A stretch of DNA of 7,678 bases, taken from the NCBI GenBank assembly GCA_017601265.1, contig JAFNJA010000101.1:1-7678 (forward strand). Direction: 5' to 3'. The notes under the pieces are model-generated. The model was not told the DNA's origin and did no database searches. It was given only the letters and a program-made list of their open reading frames with translations. The position numbers were made by a program, and so were the translations under genes. The first letter of the stretch is position 1; each line of letters starts with the position of its first letter. This document shows positions 1 to 6,733 of the stretch, piece after piece. This stretch comes from Candidatus Brockarchaeota archaeon (lineage in GTDB: Archaea > Thermoproteota > EX4484-205 > DTQO01).

Positions 1-537
1 GAGATGGCGAGCGACATAATATACAACGCGAAGGTCCAGAGGCCGGCGGTCTGCAACGCCGCCAAGAAGCTGCTCGTGCACGGCTCCGTCGCCCCAGCCT
101 ACCTTCCCGAGATCGCGAAGAGGCTCAGAGGGGCTGGCGTGGTGCTGAAGGGCTGCCCCAGGACCAGGGCGTTGGTGGACGGCGTGGCCGAGGCTTCGGA
201 GGAGGATTGGTACACCGAGTTCCTCGACATGACCCTGGCGGTGAAGGTTGTGGATTCGGTCGAGGAGGCGATAGAGCACATCAACAAGTACGGCTCGAAG
301 CACTCCGAAGCCATAGTCACGGAGGATTACCGGAGGGCCCAGGCTTTTCTCAACGGAGTAGATGCCGCTGTCGTTTACGTCAACGCTTCGACCAGGTTCA
401 CGGACGGCTTCCAATTCGGCTTGGGCGCCGAAATAGGCATAAGCACGCAGAAGCTGCACGCGAGGGGGCCGATGGGCCTCAGGGAGCTGACAACAACGAA
501 GTACTTGGTGAGGGGCCAGGGCCAGGTAAGGAAGTGA
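1..537 (+). CDS. proA: Gamma-glutamyl phosphate reductase (ProA), C-terminal part, 5'-truncated by window
   Basis: This enzyme (glutamate-5-semialdehyde dehydrogenase) reduces gamma-glutamyl phosphate to glutamate-5-semialdehyde with NADPH, the second step of cytosolic proline synthesis from glutamate. The reading frame is open to the left edge. The ATG at 4 is an internal Met, since it lies just before the catalytic loop and only about 178 of the usual ~415 residues are present. Counting that Met as 1, the loop QRPAVCNA carries the catalytic cysteine Cys17 (codon 52-54). The ProA family signature lies at residues 83-104, with HINKYGSKHSEAI at its end. The highly conserved VNASTRFTDG and GLGAEIGISTQKLHARGP blocks follow at about 126-156. 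The C-terminal TTTKYLVRGQGQVRK is also typical. It converges on proC with a 17-bp gap, so the two proline genes are adjacent but not co-transcribed. No frameshift is seen. The family call is secure; the N-terminal half and the start are outside the window. Confidence 0.96.
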   Translation, partial: EMASDIIYNAKVQRPAVCNAAKKLLVHGSVAPAYLPEIAKRLRGAGVVLKGCPRTRALVDGVAEASEEDWYTEFLDMTLAVKVVDSVEEAIEHINKYGSKHSEAIVTEDYRRAQAFLNGVDAAVVYVNASTRFTDGFQFGLGAEIGISTQKLHARGPMGLRELTTTKYLVRGQGQVRK

Positions 538-554
538 AGCCGGCACCGCGTCCT

Positions 555-1364
555 TCACGCGTACTTCGAGGATAGTTCTTTCGAGCGCTTGGCCGCCTCG
601 GCCACGGCCTTTGCCAGCAAGCCTTTGAAGCCGCCCCCTTCCAAAACCCTGATGCCAGCTTCGGTCGTGCCGCCGGGCGTCGCCACCGACTTCCTCAACT
701 CCTCCGGGCTCCTCTTCGTCTCGAGCACCATCGAGGCAGCGCCCAAGAGAGTCTGGGCTGCGAGGGCGACCGCAACCTCCCTCGGTAGGCCCGCCTCGAC
801 CCCCCCTTCCGCCATCGCTTCGATCGCCATGTAGGCGTACGCGGGGCCGCTGCCGCTGAGGCCGGTCACGGCGTCGAGCATCTCCTCGTCGACCAAGTAC
901 GCCTTGCCGAAAGAGGAGAAGATCCTCTCCGCCGTCGAGAGATCCTCCTTAGTAGCGTTCCTGCCCGGCGAGAAAGCGGTAGCCGAAAGGCCGATCAGGC
1001 AACATTGGTTCGGCATCGCCCTCACGACCCTCGCGCCTTCGGCAAGCATTTTCTCGATCGCCCCGGTCTTTACGCCAGCGGCTATGGATATCACGAGGTG
1101 GTCGGGCGTCACGAAAGGTTTCAAAGACGCAAGCGCTTCCGCCATCTGCTGCGGCTTCACGCAAAGCATTAGCACCTCGGCTTCCCTGGCGACCCTCGGA
1201 TTCTCCTTGAAAGTAGCCACTCCCGCCTCTTTCGCGAGCTTTTCCCACTTCCCTTCGTCGACGTCCGAAACGAAAATTTCCTCGGCCGTAACGACCCCTT
1301 TCGCGAGCAACCTTTTTGCGATCGAGGAGCCCATGACTCCGGCTCCGATAATCCCCACCTTCAT
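555..1364 (-). CDS. proC: Pyrroline-5-carboxylate reductase (ProC)
   Basis: ProC reduces 1-pyrroline-5-carboxylate to L-proline with NAD(P)H, the last step of proline synthesis. At 269 residues it has normal family length. The N-terminal Rossmann fold opens with the dinucleotide loop GAGVMG (residues 7-12), followed by VKPQ (69-72), SIAAG (93-97) and MPN (117-119). The C-terminal dimerisation domain has LSGSGPAY (169-176) and the ProC signature LRKSVATPGGTTEAG (223-237). An Asp at the end of the second strand (FVSDVD, Asp34) could favour NADH over NADPH; that is inference. After MPN this protein has QCC where TPA is the pattern I know from bacterial enzymes. The start is firm because MKVGIIGAG begins the first strand and no in-frame start lies upstream before a stop. 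No Shine-Dalgarno is seen within 10 nt of the ATG. It lies downstream of the 672-residue transporter on the same strand, after a 117-bp gap with a terminator and a possible promoter, so it is probably transcribed alone. Confidence 0.96.
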   Translation of the reverse strand: MKVGIIGAGVMGSSIAKRLLAKGVVTAEEIFVSDVDEGKWEKLAKEAGVATFKENPRVAREAEVLMLCVKPQQMAEALASLKPFVTPDHLVISIAAGVKTGAIEKMLAEGARVVRAMPNQCCLIGLSATAFSPGRNATKEDLSTAERIFSSFGKAYLVDEEMLDAVTGLSGSGPAYAYMAIEAMAEGGVEAGLPREVAVALAAQTLLGAASMVLETKRSPEELRKSVATPGGTTEAGIRVLEGGGFKGLLAKAVAEAAKRSKELSSKYA

Positions 1365-1443
1365 GCCATGGCACTGGACGCGCTTACCCTTCTTAAGATT
1401 TGAACCTTCTCATGACAAAAGGCTCCGCTTTGCTTAAACTATA
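1365..1443 (-). promoter_or_regulatory. Possible proC promoter and leader
   Basis: Reading the minus strand towards proC, a TATA-like stretch TATAGTTTAAG lies at 1443-1433, directly after the oligo-T tract that ends the upstream transporter gene. Archaeal spacing would put the transcription start near 1408-1412, giving a leader of about 45 nt. AGAAGG occurs in the leader but more than 20 nt before the ATG, too far for a normal Shine-Dalgarno. A second weak TATA-like element (CTTAAG, about 1394-1399) would give an almost leaderless message. Neither is strong, so the exact promoter is uncertain. Confidence 0.3.
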
Positions 1444-1445
1444 GG

Positions 1446-1470
1446 AAAAAAGAAGGGCTGAACCGGCAGC
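1446..1470 (-). terminator. Terminator after the 672-residue transporter gene
   Basis: Twelve bases after the TAA stop, the minus strand has a short hairpin GCTG-CCGGTT-CAGC (1470-1457), then CCTTC and six T residues (1451-1446). The 4-bp stem is weak. Archaeal RNA polymerase can stop on oligo-T alone, so the T run is the main evidence. It separates the transporter from proC. Confidence 0.5.
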
Positions 1471-1481
1471 TCGACTAGCTT

Positions 1482-3500
1482 TTAGAACGGCGCGAAGAAC
1501 CTGGCGATTCCCATCAAGCCGCCCAGGAAGACGATGAGCATGTAGCCGGCAAGGAACCCGCCCGCGATCGGGACGCCGAACTGCTGGTACGCCTTGCTCC
1601 CTCCGATGCGCAGAGTCAAGGTCTTGAGCACCCAGGCAACGAGGGCCATCGACCATATGCCGAAGAACAGGCAAGCGTCGCTGAAAGCCATCGTGAACCC
1701 GATAGGCTCGAACGGGAACCACACGAATCTTGCGTGGACGAAATATATGACCAAGCAAGCCAAGAAGCCTATCGCGAAGTTCGGTACCCACGGTTCCGTC
1801 CCAGGGATGCGGTTCCAGTTGCTTGGGTTCCCGCACCTCTCGATGTAAGAGTTGCTGTTCAGAGATTGGTATCCGGACCTCATGTCTCCGAACGTCCCGA
1901 TCATGTAGTAATATCCGAGTATCGAGAATATGGGAACTATCAGCTGCGTGGCCATAAGGACTTTGAAAACGTTCCTGTTGCTCACCCCGGTAAGACTTGC
2001 CACCCTGTAGCTGCTGAACGCCGCCAGTATCGCGCCGCCGTTCTGGTTCTCCGGAGCGTCTATGTGGAACTCCGAGATGTAGGCGGCAAAGTAGTAGCCG
2101 GCCATCTGCGATTCAGGCACAGGAGCCGTAGGCCATATGAGAAGCCTGTAGAGCGCGTTGCCGTGCTCCGCAGAACGGATGTAGGTGCCGGTCATGCCCC
2201 AGATCCTCGCATTGCCGATCCAGAAGAGCAAGATCGTCAAAGGCATCACCAAGCCCGCTGCCAGGTCCATGCCGGCGGACATCGAGAGTGCGGTCATGAC
2301 TACGGTCGACCCTATGAGCAGCAGCCAAGTCGTCCTGTAGGATGTCGGCTCGTCCTTCTCCAACTGCGCAACCCGGTCGGGGCTGAGCCTTCCGAAAGCC
2401 GCCTTCAAAGAATCGATTATGAACCTCCTGCCGAGTATCAGGTACGATATGCTGAGGGCCATCCAAGAACCGGTCGAGAAAGCCTCCCACTTGAAAGGAG
2501 GGCTGAACCTAACGCTCTCGGGTCCCCAGGTCCTGCAGCACCCGTTCTCCGTCATCAAGCCGGTGTAGTATCCCATCACGTACGCCGCCTGCATCAAAAC
2601 CAAGTACACGAAGTACCAGAACCATATGTTGAAGAGGATGTTGAGCGGGGCGAAGTACATCATGGCCAAAACGAGCGGGTGCTTGTCCGTGTTCGTTATC
2701 CCGACTATGGCCATCAGCGGGGAGGTCGTGGGCATCAGGTATGCGCCGTGGCCGCAGGTGTCCGTCCTCCAGGCGAAGACGTCCGGGAACCACGGGAAGA
2801 AGTACGTCATCAGTATCGGGAACTGGAAGATCGCTCCGAGTATCAAACCTATACCGAAAGGCGTTATGTACTTCGACGGCATCCTTTCCGTCAGGGGAGG
2901 TATCCTGGTCATTATCTCGGTCGCCGCGCTCGCCTGCGGGAACGGTATCCTCTCCATGTCTATCCAATCCTTCCTGAAGAGGGTCGCCAACGAAACGAGG
3001 AAGAGGGAGAAGGAAACGTAGAAGATGTACCAGTAAACCGTCGGCGCGTACACCTCGCCCCAGTTCGCTCCACCCGTCCCCTGCCACAGGGCCCTGACAG
3101 TCTCGGTCGAAGGCGCTATGAATGAAGGTATGTACTGCGCGGCCCACTCGGGATTGTAGTTCCTGGCGCCCCATATGAAGCCGAATGCTTGCCCGATCGC
3201 CCCCGTACCTAGGGCGTACCAGCTCACGGTCGAGCCTATGACGTAGAGGTAAGTAAGGTTAGTGAGGTTGATCTTGTCCTTCAAAATCCCAGTCTTGGCA
3301 ATAAGTACTGTGATCCAAAGCAGGATGAATTGCGTTGATCCGAGGCCTATGGCGCAAGCCACTACCCCCATGCTGTAGAACTGCTGCAACCCTCCTGAGA
3401 GGACGAAGCCGTAAGGGGCGCTGATCAAGCCGAGCACGACGCTTAGGACTATCACAGGGATCCAAGGTATCTTCTCTATCTTAGCTTCTGTAGTCGACAA
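1482..3500 (-). CDS. OPT-like polytopic membrane transporter (DUF6785/DUF6784-type), paralogue 2
   Basis: This 672-residue integral membrane protein has about 12-14 hydrophobic segments, roughly at 13-35, 44-68, 80-106, 152-175, 209-235, 275-310 (possibly two), 345-365, 391-428 (two), 512-535, 570-592, 603-627 and 641-668. No cleavable signal peptide is apparent. Landmarks are RIPFPQA (184-190), FQFPILM (225-231), FPWFPD (235-240), NILFNIWFWYF (287-297), MGYYTG (309-314), WPTAP (456-460), DAPEN (481-485), SNWNRIPGTEPWVP (560-573) and WFPFEPIGF (594-602). The IPFP element and the C-terminal W-P-F-x-P-I-G pattern recall DUF6785/DUF6784 proteins, distant relatives of the oligopeptide transporter (OPT) family. 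This is from memory, not a search. The substrate is unknown; the neighbouring sugar isomerase-fold genes suggest a sugar or sugar derivative. The start is TTG at 3500, preceded by GAGGAGTGA with the GGAG core 6 nt away; no better in-frame ATG is near. It is a clear paralogue of the 680-residue neighbour. Confidence 0.75.
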   Translation of the reverse strand: MSTTEAKIEKIPWIPVIVLSVVLGLISAPYGFVLSGGLQQFYSMGVVACAIGLGSTQFILLWITVLIAKTGILKDKINLTNLTYLYVIGSTVSWYALGTGAIGQAFGFIWGARNYNPEWAAQYIPSFIAPSTETVRALWQGTGGANWGEVYAPTVYWYIFYVSFSLFLVSLATLFRKDWIDMERIPFPQASAATEIMTRIPPLTERMPSKYITPFGIGLILGAIFQFPILMTYFFPWFPDVFAWRTDTCGHGAYLMPTTSPLMAIVGITNTDKHPLVLAMMYFAPLNILFNIWFWYFVYLVLMQAAYVMGYYTGLMTENGCCRTWGPESVRFSPPFKWEAFSTGSWMALSISYLILGRRFIIDSLKAAFGRLSPDRVAQLEKDEPTSYRTTWLLLIGSTVVMTALSMSAGMDLAAGLVMPLTILLFWIGNARIWGMTGTYIRSAEHGNALYRLLIWPTAPVPESQMAGYYFAAYISEFHIDAPENQNGGAILAAFSSYRVASLTGVSNRNVFKVLMATQLIVPIFSILGYYYMIGTFGDMRSGYQSLNSNSYIERCGNPSNWNRIPGTEPWVPNFAIGFLACLVIYFVHARFVWFPFEPIGFTMAFSDACLFFGIWSMALVAWVLKTLTLRIGGSKAYQQFGVPIAGGFLAGYMLIVFLGGLMGIARFFAPF

Positions 3501-3503
3501 TTT

Positions 3504-3512
3504 TCACTCCTC
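3504..3512 (-). promoter_or_regulatory. Ribosome binding site deciding a TTG start
   Basis: GAGGAGTGA on the minus strand (3512-3504) matches the anti-Shine-Dalgarno sequence well. Its GGAG core stands 6 nt before the TTG at 3500. The two upstream GTG triplets near it are out of frame. It fixes TTG as the start of the 672-residue transporter. Confidence 0.75.
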
Positions 3513-3540
3513 ACCTTGTTAAAATCGATTAGCAGGCCTT

Positions 3541-3556
3541 ACCTATTTAAGATTAA
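3541..3556 (-). promoter_or_regulatory. TATA-box promoter of the 672-residue transporter
   Basis: The minus strand reads GTTAATCTTAAATAGGT here. CTTAAATAGG (about 3551-3542) is a plausible archaeal TATA box. Transcription would start near 3522, leaving a leader of about 20 nt that includes the Shine-Dalgarno at 3512-3504. A second AT-rich stretch, CTTTTATTGAG, lies further upstream at about 3568-3578. GATTAA (+ strand) occurs at 3551-3556 and again at 3581-3586, exactly 30 bp apart, possibly a regulator site. No element was matched to a known regulator. Confidence 0.5.
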
Positions 3557-3655
3557 CTGATATTTTTCTCAATAAAAGATGATTAATGCCGCTCTGCGTA
3601 CACAGTTAAGAGCCTGATTTCTAGTATCCGGATTCATAATGGGGAAGAAGAGATG

Positions 3656-3681
3656 AAAAAAGGAGGCGCGCTTTGCACTCC
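3656..3681 (-). terminator. Hairpin plus T6 terminator after the 680-residue transporter gene
   Basis: Ten bases after the TAA stop, the minus strand can fold GGAG-(T)-GC, loop AAAGCGC, GC-CTCC (3681-3662), a 6-bp GC-rich stem with one bulged T. Six T residues (3661-3656) follow at once. It is the clearest terminator in the window. It implies that the two transporter genes are at least partly separate transcription units. Confidence 0.6.
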
Positions 3682-3691
3682 TCGACCCGGC

Positions 3692-5734
3692 TTAGAACGG
3701 GAACCAGAACTTGATGTGCGCTATGATCGTGCCCGGTATCAGGAGGCCCATGTAGCCCGCTATGAATCCGGTAACCACAGGAACACCCCAATCTTCGTAG
3801 AGCTTGCTTCCACCGACCTTCAGAGTTATGGTCTTCAGGATCCAACCAACAAGGGCTGACGACCAGATGCCGAACGACGTGCCAGCGTAGCTGACCGCGA
3901 GTGAGAAGCCTACCGGCTCGAACGGGAACCAGATGAACCTCGAGTGCAGGACGCTGAGCACGGCCGTTATCACGAAGCCGAGGAGGAAGTGGGGAACCCA
4001 AGGATCTGTGCCGGGCATGCGGTTCCAGTTGCTTGCCAGCGCGCTCCTGCTCAGAAGCGGATCGCACCCCCTGCTTCCCCAGTTGCCAGGTATCTTCGAA
4101 AGGCCGACCGTGAAGACCGTGTAGTACCAGCCGATCAATGAGAACAGAGGGAGTATTATGAAAGTCGCGAGCATAGCCATGAAGGTGTTCCTGCCGCTCG
4201 TGGATGTCATATCCGCCATTCGGAAGGCCTCGAAGGACGCTATGAAGTTCCCTCCAACTTGGAAGCCGTTCTCGGGAGCGTCGACCAAGAAGTTGGTGAA
4301 CTGCGCCGTTAGTACGAAGTCGCGGTTCAACGTTTCGGGCGCCGTAGGCCAAAGGAAGAGCCTTGCAAGGGTTATGCCCTTGTCCGTCCCTCTGAAGAAG
4401 AAGCCCGCCATCCCGACCTGGCGCACGATAGCGAACCAGAAGACGGCAAACGTAAGCTGCACGACGATGGCCGAAGCTATCGATATTCCGGTTGCTAGGT
4501 ACATTGCGAGTAGAAGTATGAACGAGACGGCCAACATGGCGTAGGTGATCCTGTACGGTACGGGCTCCTTCTCCTCAAGCTTTGTCCTATCCTCAAGGCT
4601 CAACCTTCCGAGCGCGGCATTGAACGTCTGGACGAGATACTTCCAATTGAGGACGACTATCAGCACGGTAAGGCCGAGGGTCGCGCCCGTCGATACAGCG
4701 ATCCACTTGAACGGTTCCCCGAACGCCAGCATCTCGCCGCACCATATCCTCCCGCATCCGTTAAGAGAGGTTATGCCCGTGTAGTATCCCATCGTGTACG
4801 CGATCTGGGGGAGGATGATGATGCAGATGAAGTACCAGAACCATATGTTGAATAGGATGCTCAGAGGCGCGAGGTAAGCTATGGCCATGCCCAACGGATC
4901 TTTCTGGAACGTGGAGACGCCTACGATTCCCGCCAGCGGGGAGTCGGCGGTTATCCACTGCTGCCCGGAAGTGCAGGTGTTGGTCCTCCAGCCGTATATG
5001 TCCGGGAACCACGGAAAGAGATCGGACATCAATATGGGGAACTGAAAAGCGACGCCCAAGATCATCCCGATCACGAAGGGGGAGAACAAACTCGCGCGCT
5101 TCTGAACCGCCTCCTTCGGCACAGCTCTAGACAAAAGCTCGTAAGCCGCGACGACGTGCGGAAACGGGACCTTCTCGATGTCCACCCAGCTCCTCCTGAA
5201 AACCATCACCAAGGAGAGCATCATCACTGCGTTGAGAACGGTGTAGATCCACCAGAACATCATGCTTGGAAAGAGGTCCGCCCAGGGAACCGGCATTCCA
5301 CCGGGCACTATCTGCTGAGCGATTTCCGGCGCAGGCGCCATGAACAGCGGGATGTACTCTTCCGTGGCTATGGGGTCTATGATCCTTGCTCCGTAATACA
5401 CTCCCCAACTCGAGCAAGGTGACAGCCAGCCGACTCCAAAAGAGCAAACTAGCGAGACTATGTAGATGTAGGTTAGTGTAGCAGGGGTCAGCATGCCTCT
5501 GAACGGTTGGAATTTGCCCATCGCCCCCATTATCAGCAAGACCATGTAGGGCAAAGTGGTCATGCCGGACATGCAGACCGTCGGTACTCCGATGCTTCCG
5601 GTCTGCGCTGGCCTCCCGGTTATGCCAGCAGCCGTCGTGAGTTGCCACCAGGTTCCGCCGAATCCAAGGACGGCCGCGAAGATTACGACGAAAAGCCAAG
5701 GGACTTTTTGCACTTTTACCTCTTCTGTTGCCAT
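3692..5734 (-). CDS. OPT-like polytopic membrane transporter (DUF6785/DUF6784-type), paralogue 1
   Basis: This 680-residue membrane protein is paralogous to the next gene downstream and shares its landmarks in the same order: KVPFPHV (188-194), FQFPILM (230-236), FPWFPD (240-245), SILFNIWFWYF (292-302), MGYYTG (315-320), WPTAP (462-466), DAPEN (485-489), SNWNRMPGTDPWVP (568-581), WFPFEPVGF (602-610) and GGSKLYEDWG (641-650). Even the N-termini match (KVQKVPW against KIEKIPW). About 12-14 membrane segments are expected. Homology to the OPT-like DUF6785/DUF6784 proteins is recalled, not searched. It probably imports a small organic solute, driven by an ion gradient as in OPT proteins; no ATPase gene is present in the window. 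The ATG start at 5734 has GGAG 7 nt upstream, and a TATA-like element precedes it. It is divergent from the sugar isomerase gene starting at 5861, with a shared 126-bp control region, which suggests related roles. The substrate is unknown. Confidence 0.75.
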   Translation of the reverse strand: MATEEVKVQKVPWLFVVIFAAVLGFGGTWWQLTTAAGITGRPAQTGSIGVPTVCMSGMTTLPYMVLLIMGAMGKFQPFRGMLTPATLTYIYIVSLVCSFGVGWLSPCSSWGVYYGARIIDPIATEEYIPLFMAPAPEIAQQIVPGGMPVPWADLFPSMMFWWIYTVLNAVMMLSLVMVFRRSWVDIEKVPFPHVVAAYELLSRAVPKEAVQKRASLFSPFVIGMILGVAFQFPILMSDLFPWFPDIYGWRTNTCTSGQQWITADSPLAGIVGVSTFQKDPLGMAIAYLAPLSILFNIWFWYFICIIILPQIAYTMGYYTGITSLNGCGRIWCGEMLAFGEPFKWIAVSTGATLGLTVLIVVLNWKYLVQTFNAALGRLSLEDRTKLEEKEPVPYRITYAMLAVSFILLLAMYLATGISIASAIVVQLTFAVFWFAIVRQVGMAGFFFRGTDKGITLARLFLWPTAPETLNRDFVLTAQFTNFLVDAPENGFQVGGNFIASFEAFRMADMTSTSGRNTFMAMLATFIILPLFSLIGWYYTVFTVGLSKIPGNWGSRGCDPLLSRSALASNWNRMPGTDPWVPHFLLGFVITAVLSVLHSRFIWFPFEPVGFSLAVSYAGTSFGIWSSALVGWILKTITLKVGGSKLYEDWGVPVVTGFIAGYMGLLIPGTIIAHIKFWFPF

Positions 5735-5790
5735 TTTCCTTCTCCTACCAGCCCGATATATTATTTAATTATAAAACTTTCTATATAATT
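5735..5790 (-). promoter_or_regulatory. Promoter and ribosome binding site of the 680-residue transporter
   Basis: On the minus strand AATTATATAG (5790-5781) is a good TATA box. Expected initiation is near 5760, giving a leader of about 25 nt. The leader holds TAGGAGAAGG, with the GGAG core at 5745-5742, 7 nt from the ATG. More AT-rich sequence (5755-5776) lies between them, so the exact TATA element is not certain. It lies back to back with the promoter of the + strand isomerase gene. Confidence 0.55.
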
Positions 5791-5808
5791 ACAATATCTA
5801 TGTTAGCC

Positions 5809-5852
5809 ATATATAAGGACAGAATTCAATACGTTGTCCCGTTCAAAGGAGG
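5809..5852 (+). promoter_or_regulatory. TATA box and Shine-Dalgarno of the + strand isomerase gene
   Basis: ATATATAAGG at 5809-5818 is the strongest TATA box in the window. Transcription should begin about 25 nt on, near 5838. AAAGGAGG at 5845-5852 is a near-perfect Shine-Dalgarno, 8 nt before the TTG at 5861. An upstream in-frame TTG at 5834 would fall before the predicted transcription start and before the Shine-Dalgarno. A GTG at 5855 is only 2 nt from it. The evidence therefore favours 5861 as the start. Confidence 0.65.
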
Positions 5853-5860
5853 CCGTGACA

Positions 5861-6733
5861 TTGGTTCCAAGACTTAGGAAGGCCATCAACTATTGGTCTT
5901 TCCCCGGAGGATCGGAGGGGGCGAAGGACGTCAGGGAATGCCTCAAGGAGGCGAAGGCGTTCGGTTTCGAAGGCGTGGAGCTTTGCCTTTCCGAGAAGGG
6001 AGAGGTAAGCCTGGAGTCCGATCCAAAGGGATTGGAGCGCCTCGCCAAAGACGCGAAAGCCATGGGGGTTGAGATCAGCAGCCTCGCGTCCGGGCTGCTT
6101 TGGGGCTCTTCCTTGACGAGCGAAAAACCCTCGACGAGGAAAAGGGCCAAGGAAATCGTGAGGAAGCAGATCGAAGCCGCCTCGGCTCTAGGCACCGACG
6201 CCATACTCGTTATACCCGGGGCCGTGGACGTCTTCTTCATGCCAGGGGGCGAGGTCGTCCAGTACGACGCCGTCTACGAAAGGCTCAGGGAGGCTATCCA
6301 GGACCTTCTTCCCTTCGCCGAGAAGCACGGGGTCGCGATAGGCCTCGAGAACGTCTGGAACAAGTTCCTCCTCAGCCCCTTGGAAGCCAGGGACTTCGTC
6401 GACTCGTTCAAGAGCAAGTACGTGGGGATCTTCTTCGACACTGGCAACGTCATGCCCTTCGGCTACCCCGAGCAGTGGATCAGGATACTGGGCAAGAGGA
6501 TAAAGAGGGTCCACGTGAAGGACTTCAGGAGGGGCGTTGGCACGGTCGAGGGTTTCGTGGACCTCCTGGAGGGTGACGTCAACTGGCCGGAAGTCGTGAA
6601 GGCGCTGGGAGAAGCAGGTTACGGCAGTTACCTCATAGCCGAGATGATCCCGCTTTACAAGCACTACCCGTTGGCGAGGATCAGGAATGCTTCAACCGCC
6701 CTCGACTACATACTGGGGCGGACGAGATCGTAA
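5861..6733 (+). CDS. Sugar phosphate isomerase/epimerase (xylose isomerase-like TIM barrel)
   Basis: This is a cytosolic metal-dependent TIM-barrel enzyme of the AP-endonuclease-2/xylose isomerase-like superfamily, which interconverts keto-sugars or their phosphates by isomerisation or 3-epimerisation. Starting at TTG 5861 it has 290 residues. The four divalent-metal ligands of the family are all recognisable: Glu163 (GLENV), Asp193 (FFDTGNV), His218 (HVKDF) and Glu261 (IAEM). The stretch LENVWNKFLLSPLE (162-175) and GYPEQWIRILGKRIKRVH (201-218) resemble a well-conserved subgroup often labelled hexulose-6-phosphate isomerase or UlaE-like. Late in the barrel, LLEGDVNWPEVVKAL fits the same subgroup. 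A longer form from TTG 5834 (299 residues) is possible but less likely. It is divergent from the 680-residue transporter, so it may act on the imported compound. The exact substrate cannot be told. It could equally be a tagatose-3-epimerase-type enzyme on free sugars. Confidence 0.85.
   Translation: MVPRLRKAINYWSFPGGSEGAKDVRECLKEAKAFGFEGVELCLSEKGEVSLESDPKGLERLAKDAKAMGVEISSLASGLLWGSSLTSEKPSTRKRAKEIVRKQIEAASALGTDAILVIPGAVDVFFMPGGEVVQYDAVYERLREAIQDLLPFAEKHGVAIGLENVWNKFLLSPLEARDFVDSFKSKYVGIFFDTGNVMPFGYPEQWIRILGKRIKRVHVKDFRRGVGTVEGFVDLLEGDVNWPEVVKALGEAGYGSYLIAEMIPLYKHYPLARIRNASTALDYILGRTRS

Noticed and set aside
4..6. ATG at 4 as the true start of a short 177-residue ProA
   Set aside because: The frame is open to the window edge, and the ATG falls just before the catalytic cysteine loop. 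A protein starting here would lack the cofactor-binding half, so this is a window cut, not a short gene.
1365..1481. A small RNA or tRNA gene in the gap between the 672-residue transporter and proC
   Set aside because: No cloverleaf, no conserved tRNA arms and no strong structured region are visible. The gap is accounted for by a terminator and a probable promoter.
1734..3125. Long + strand open frame (463 codons) opposite the 672-residue transporter gene
   Set aside because: It lies wholly antisense to a gene with clear membrane-protein and family motifs. Its translation is rich in Arg, Pro, Glu and His without recognisable domains, as expected of a mirror frame in GC-rich DNA. It has no fitting promoter.
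2509..3174. Other minus-strand frames inside the transporter genes (also 3621-4352, 5127-5699)
   Set aside because: These are shifted frames of the real genes, giving low-complexity Arg/His/Gly-rich proteins. Reading them as frameshifted pieces fails because the main frames run unbroken from start to stop.
3501..3691. A riboswitch or mobile-element remnant between the transporter genes
   Set aside because: The predicted leader is only about 20 nt, too short for a riboswitch. No terminal inverted repeats, target duplications or transposase fragments are seen.
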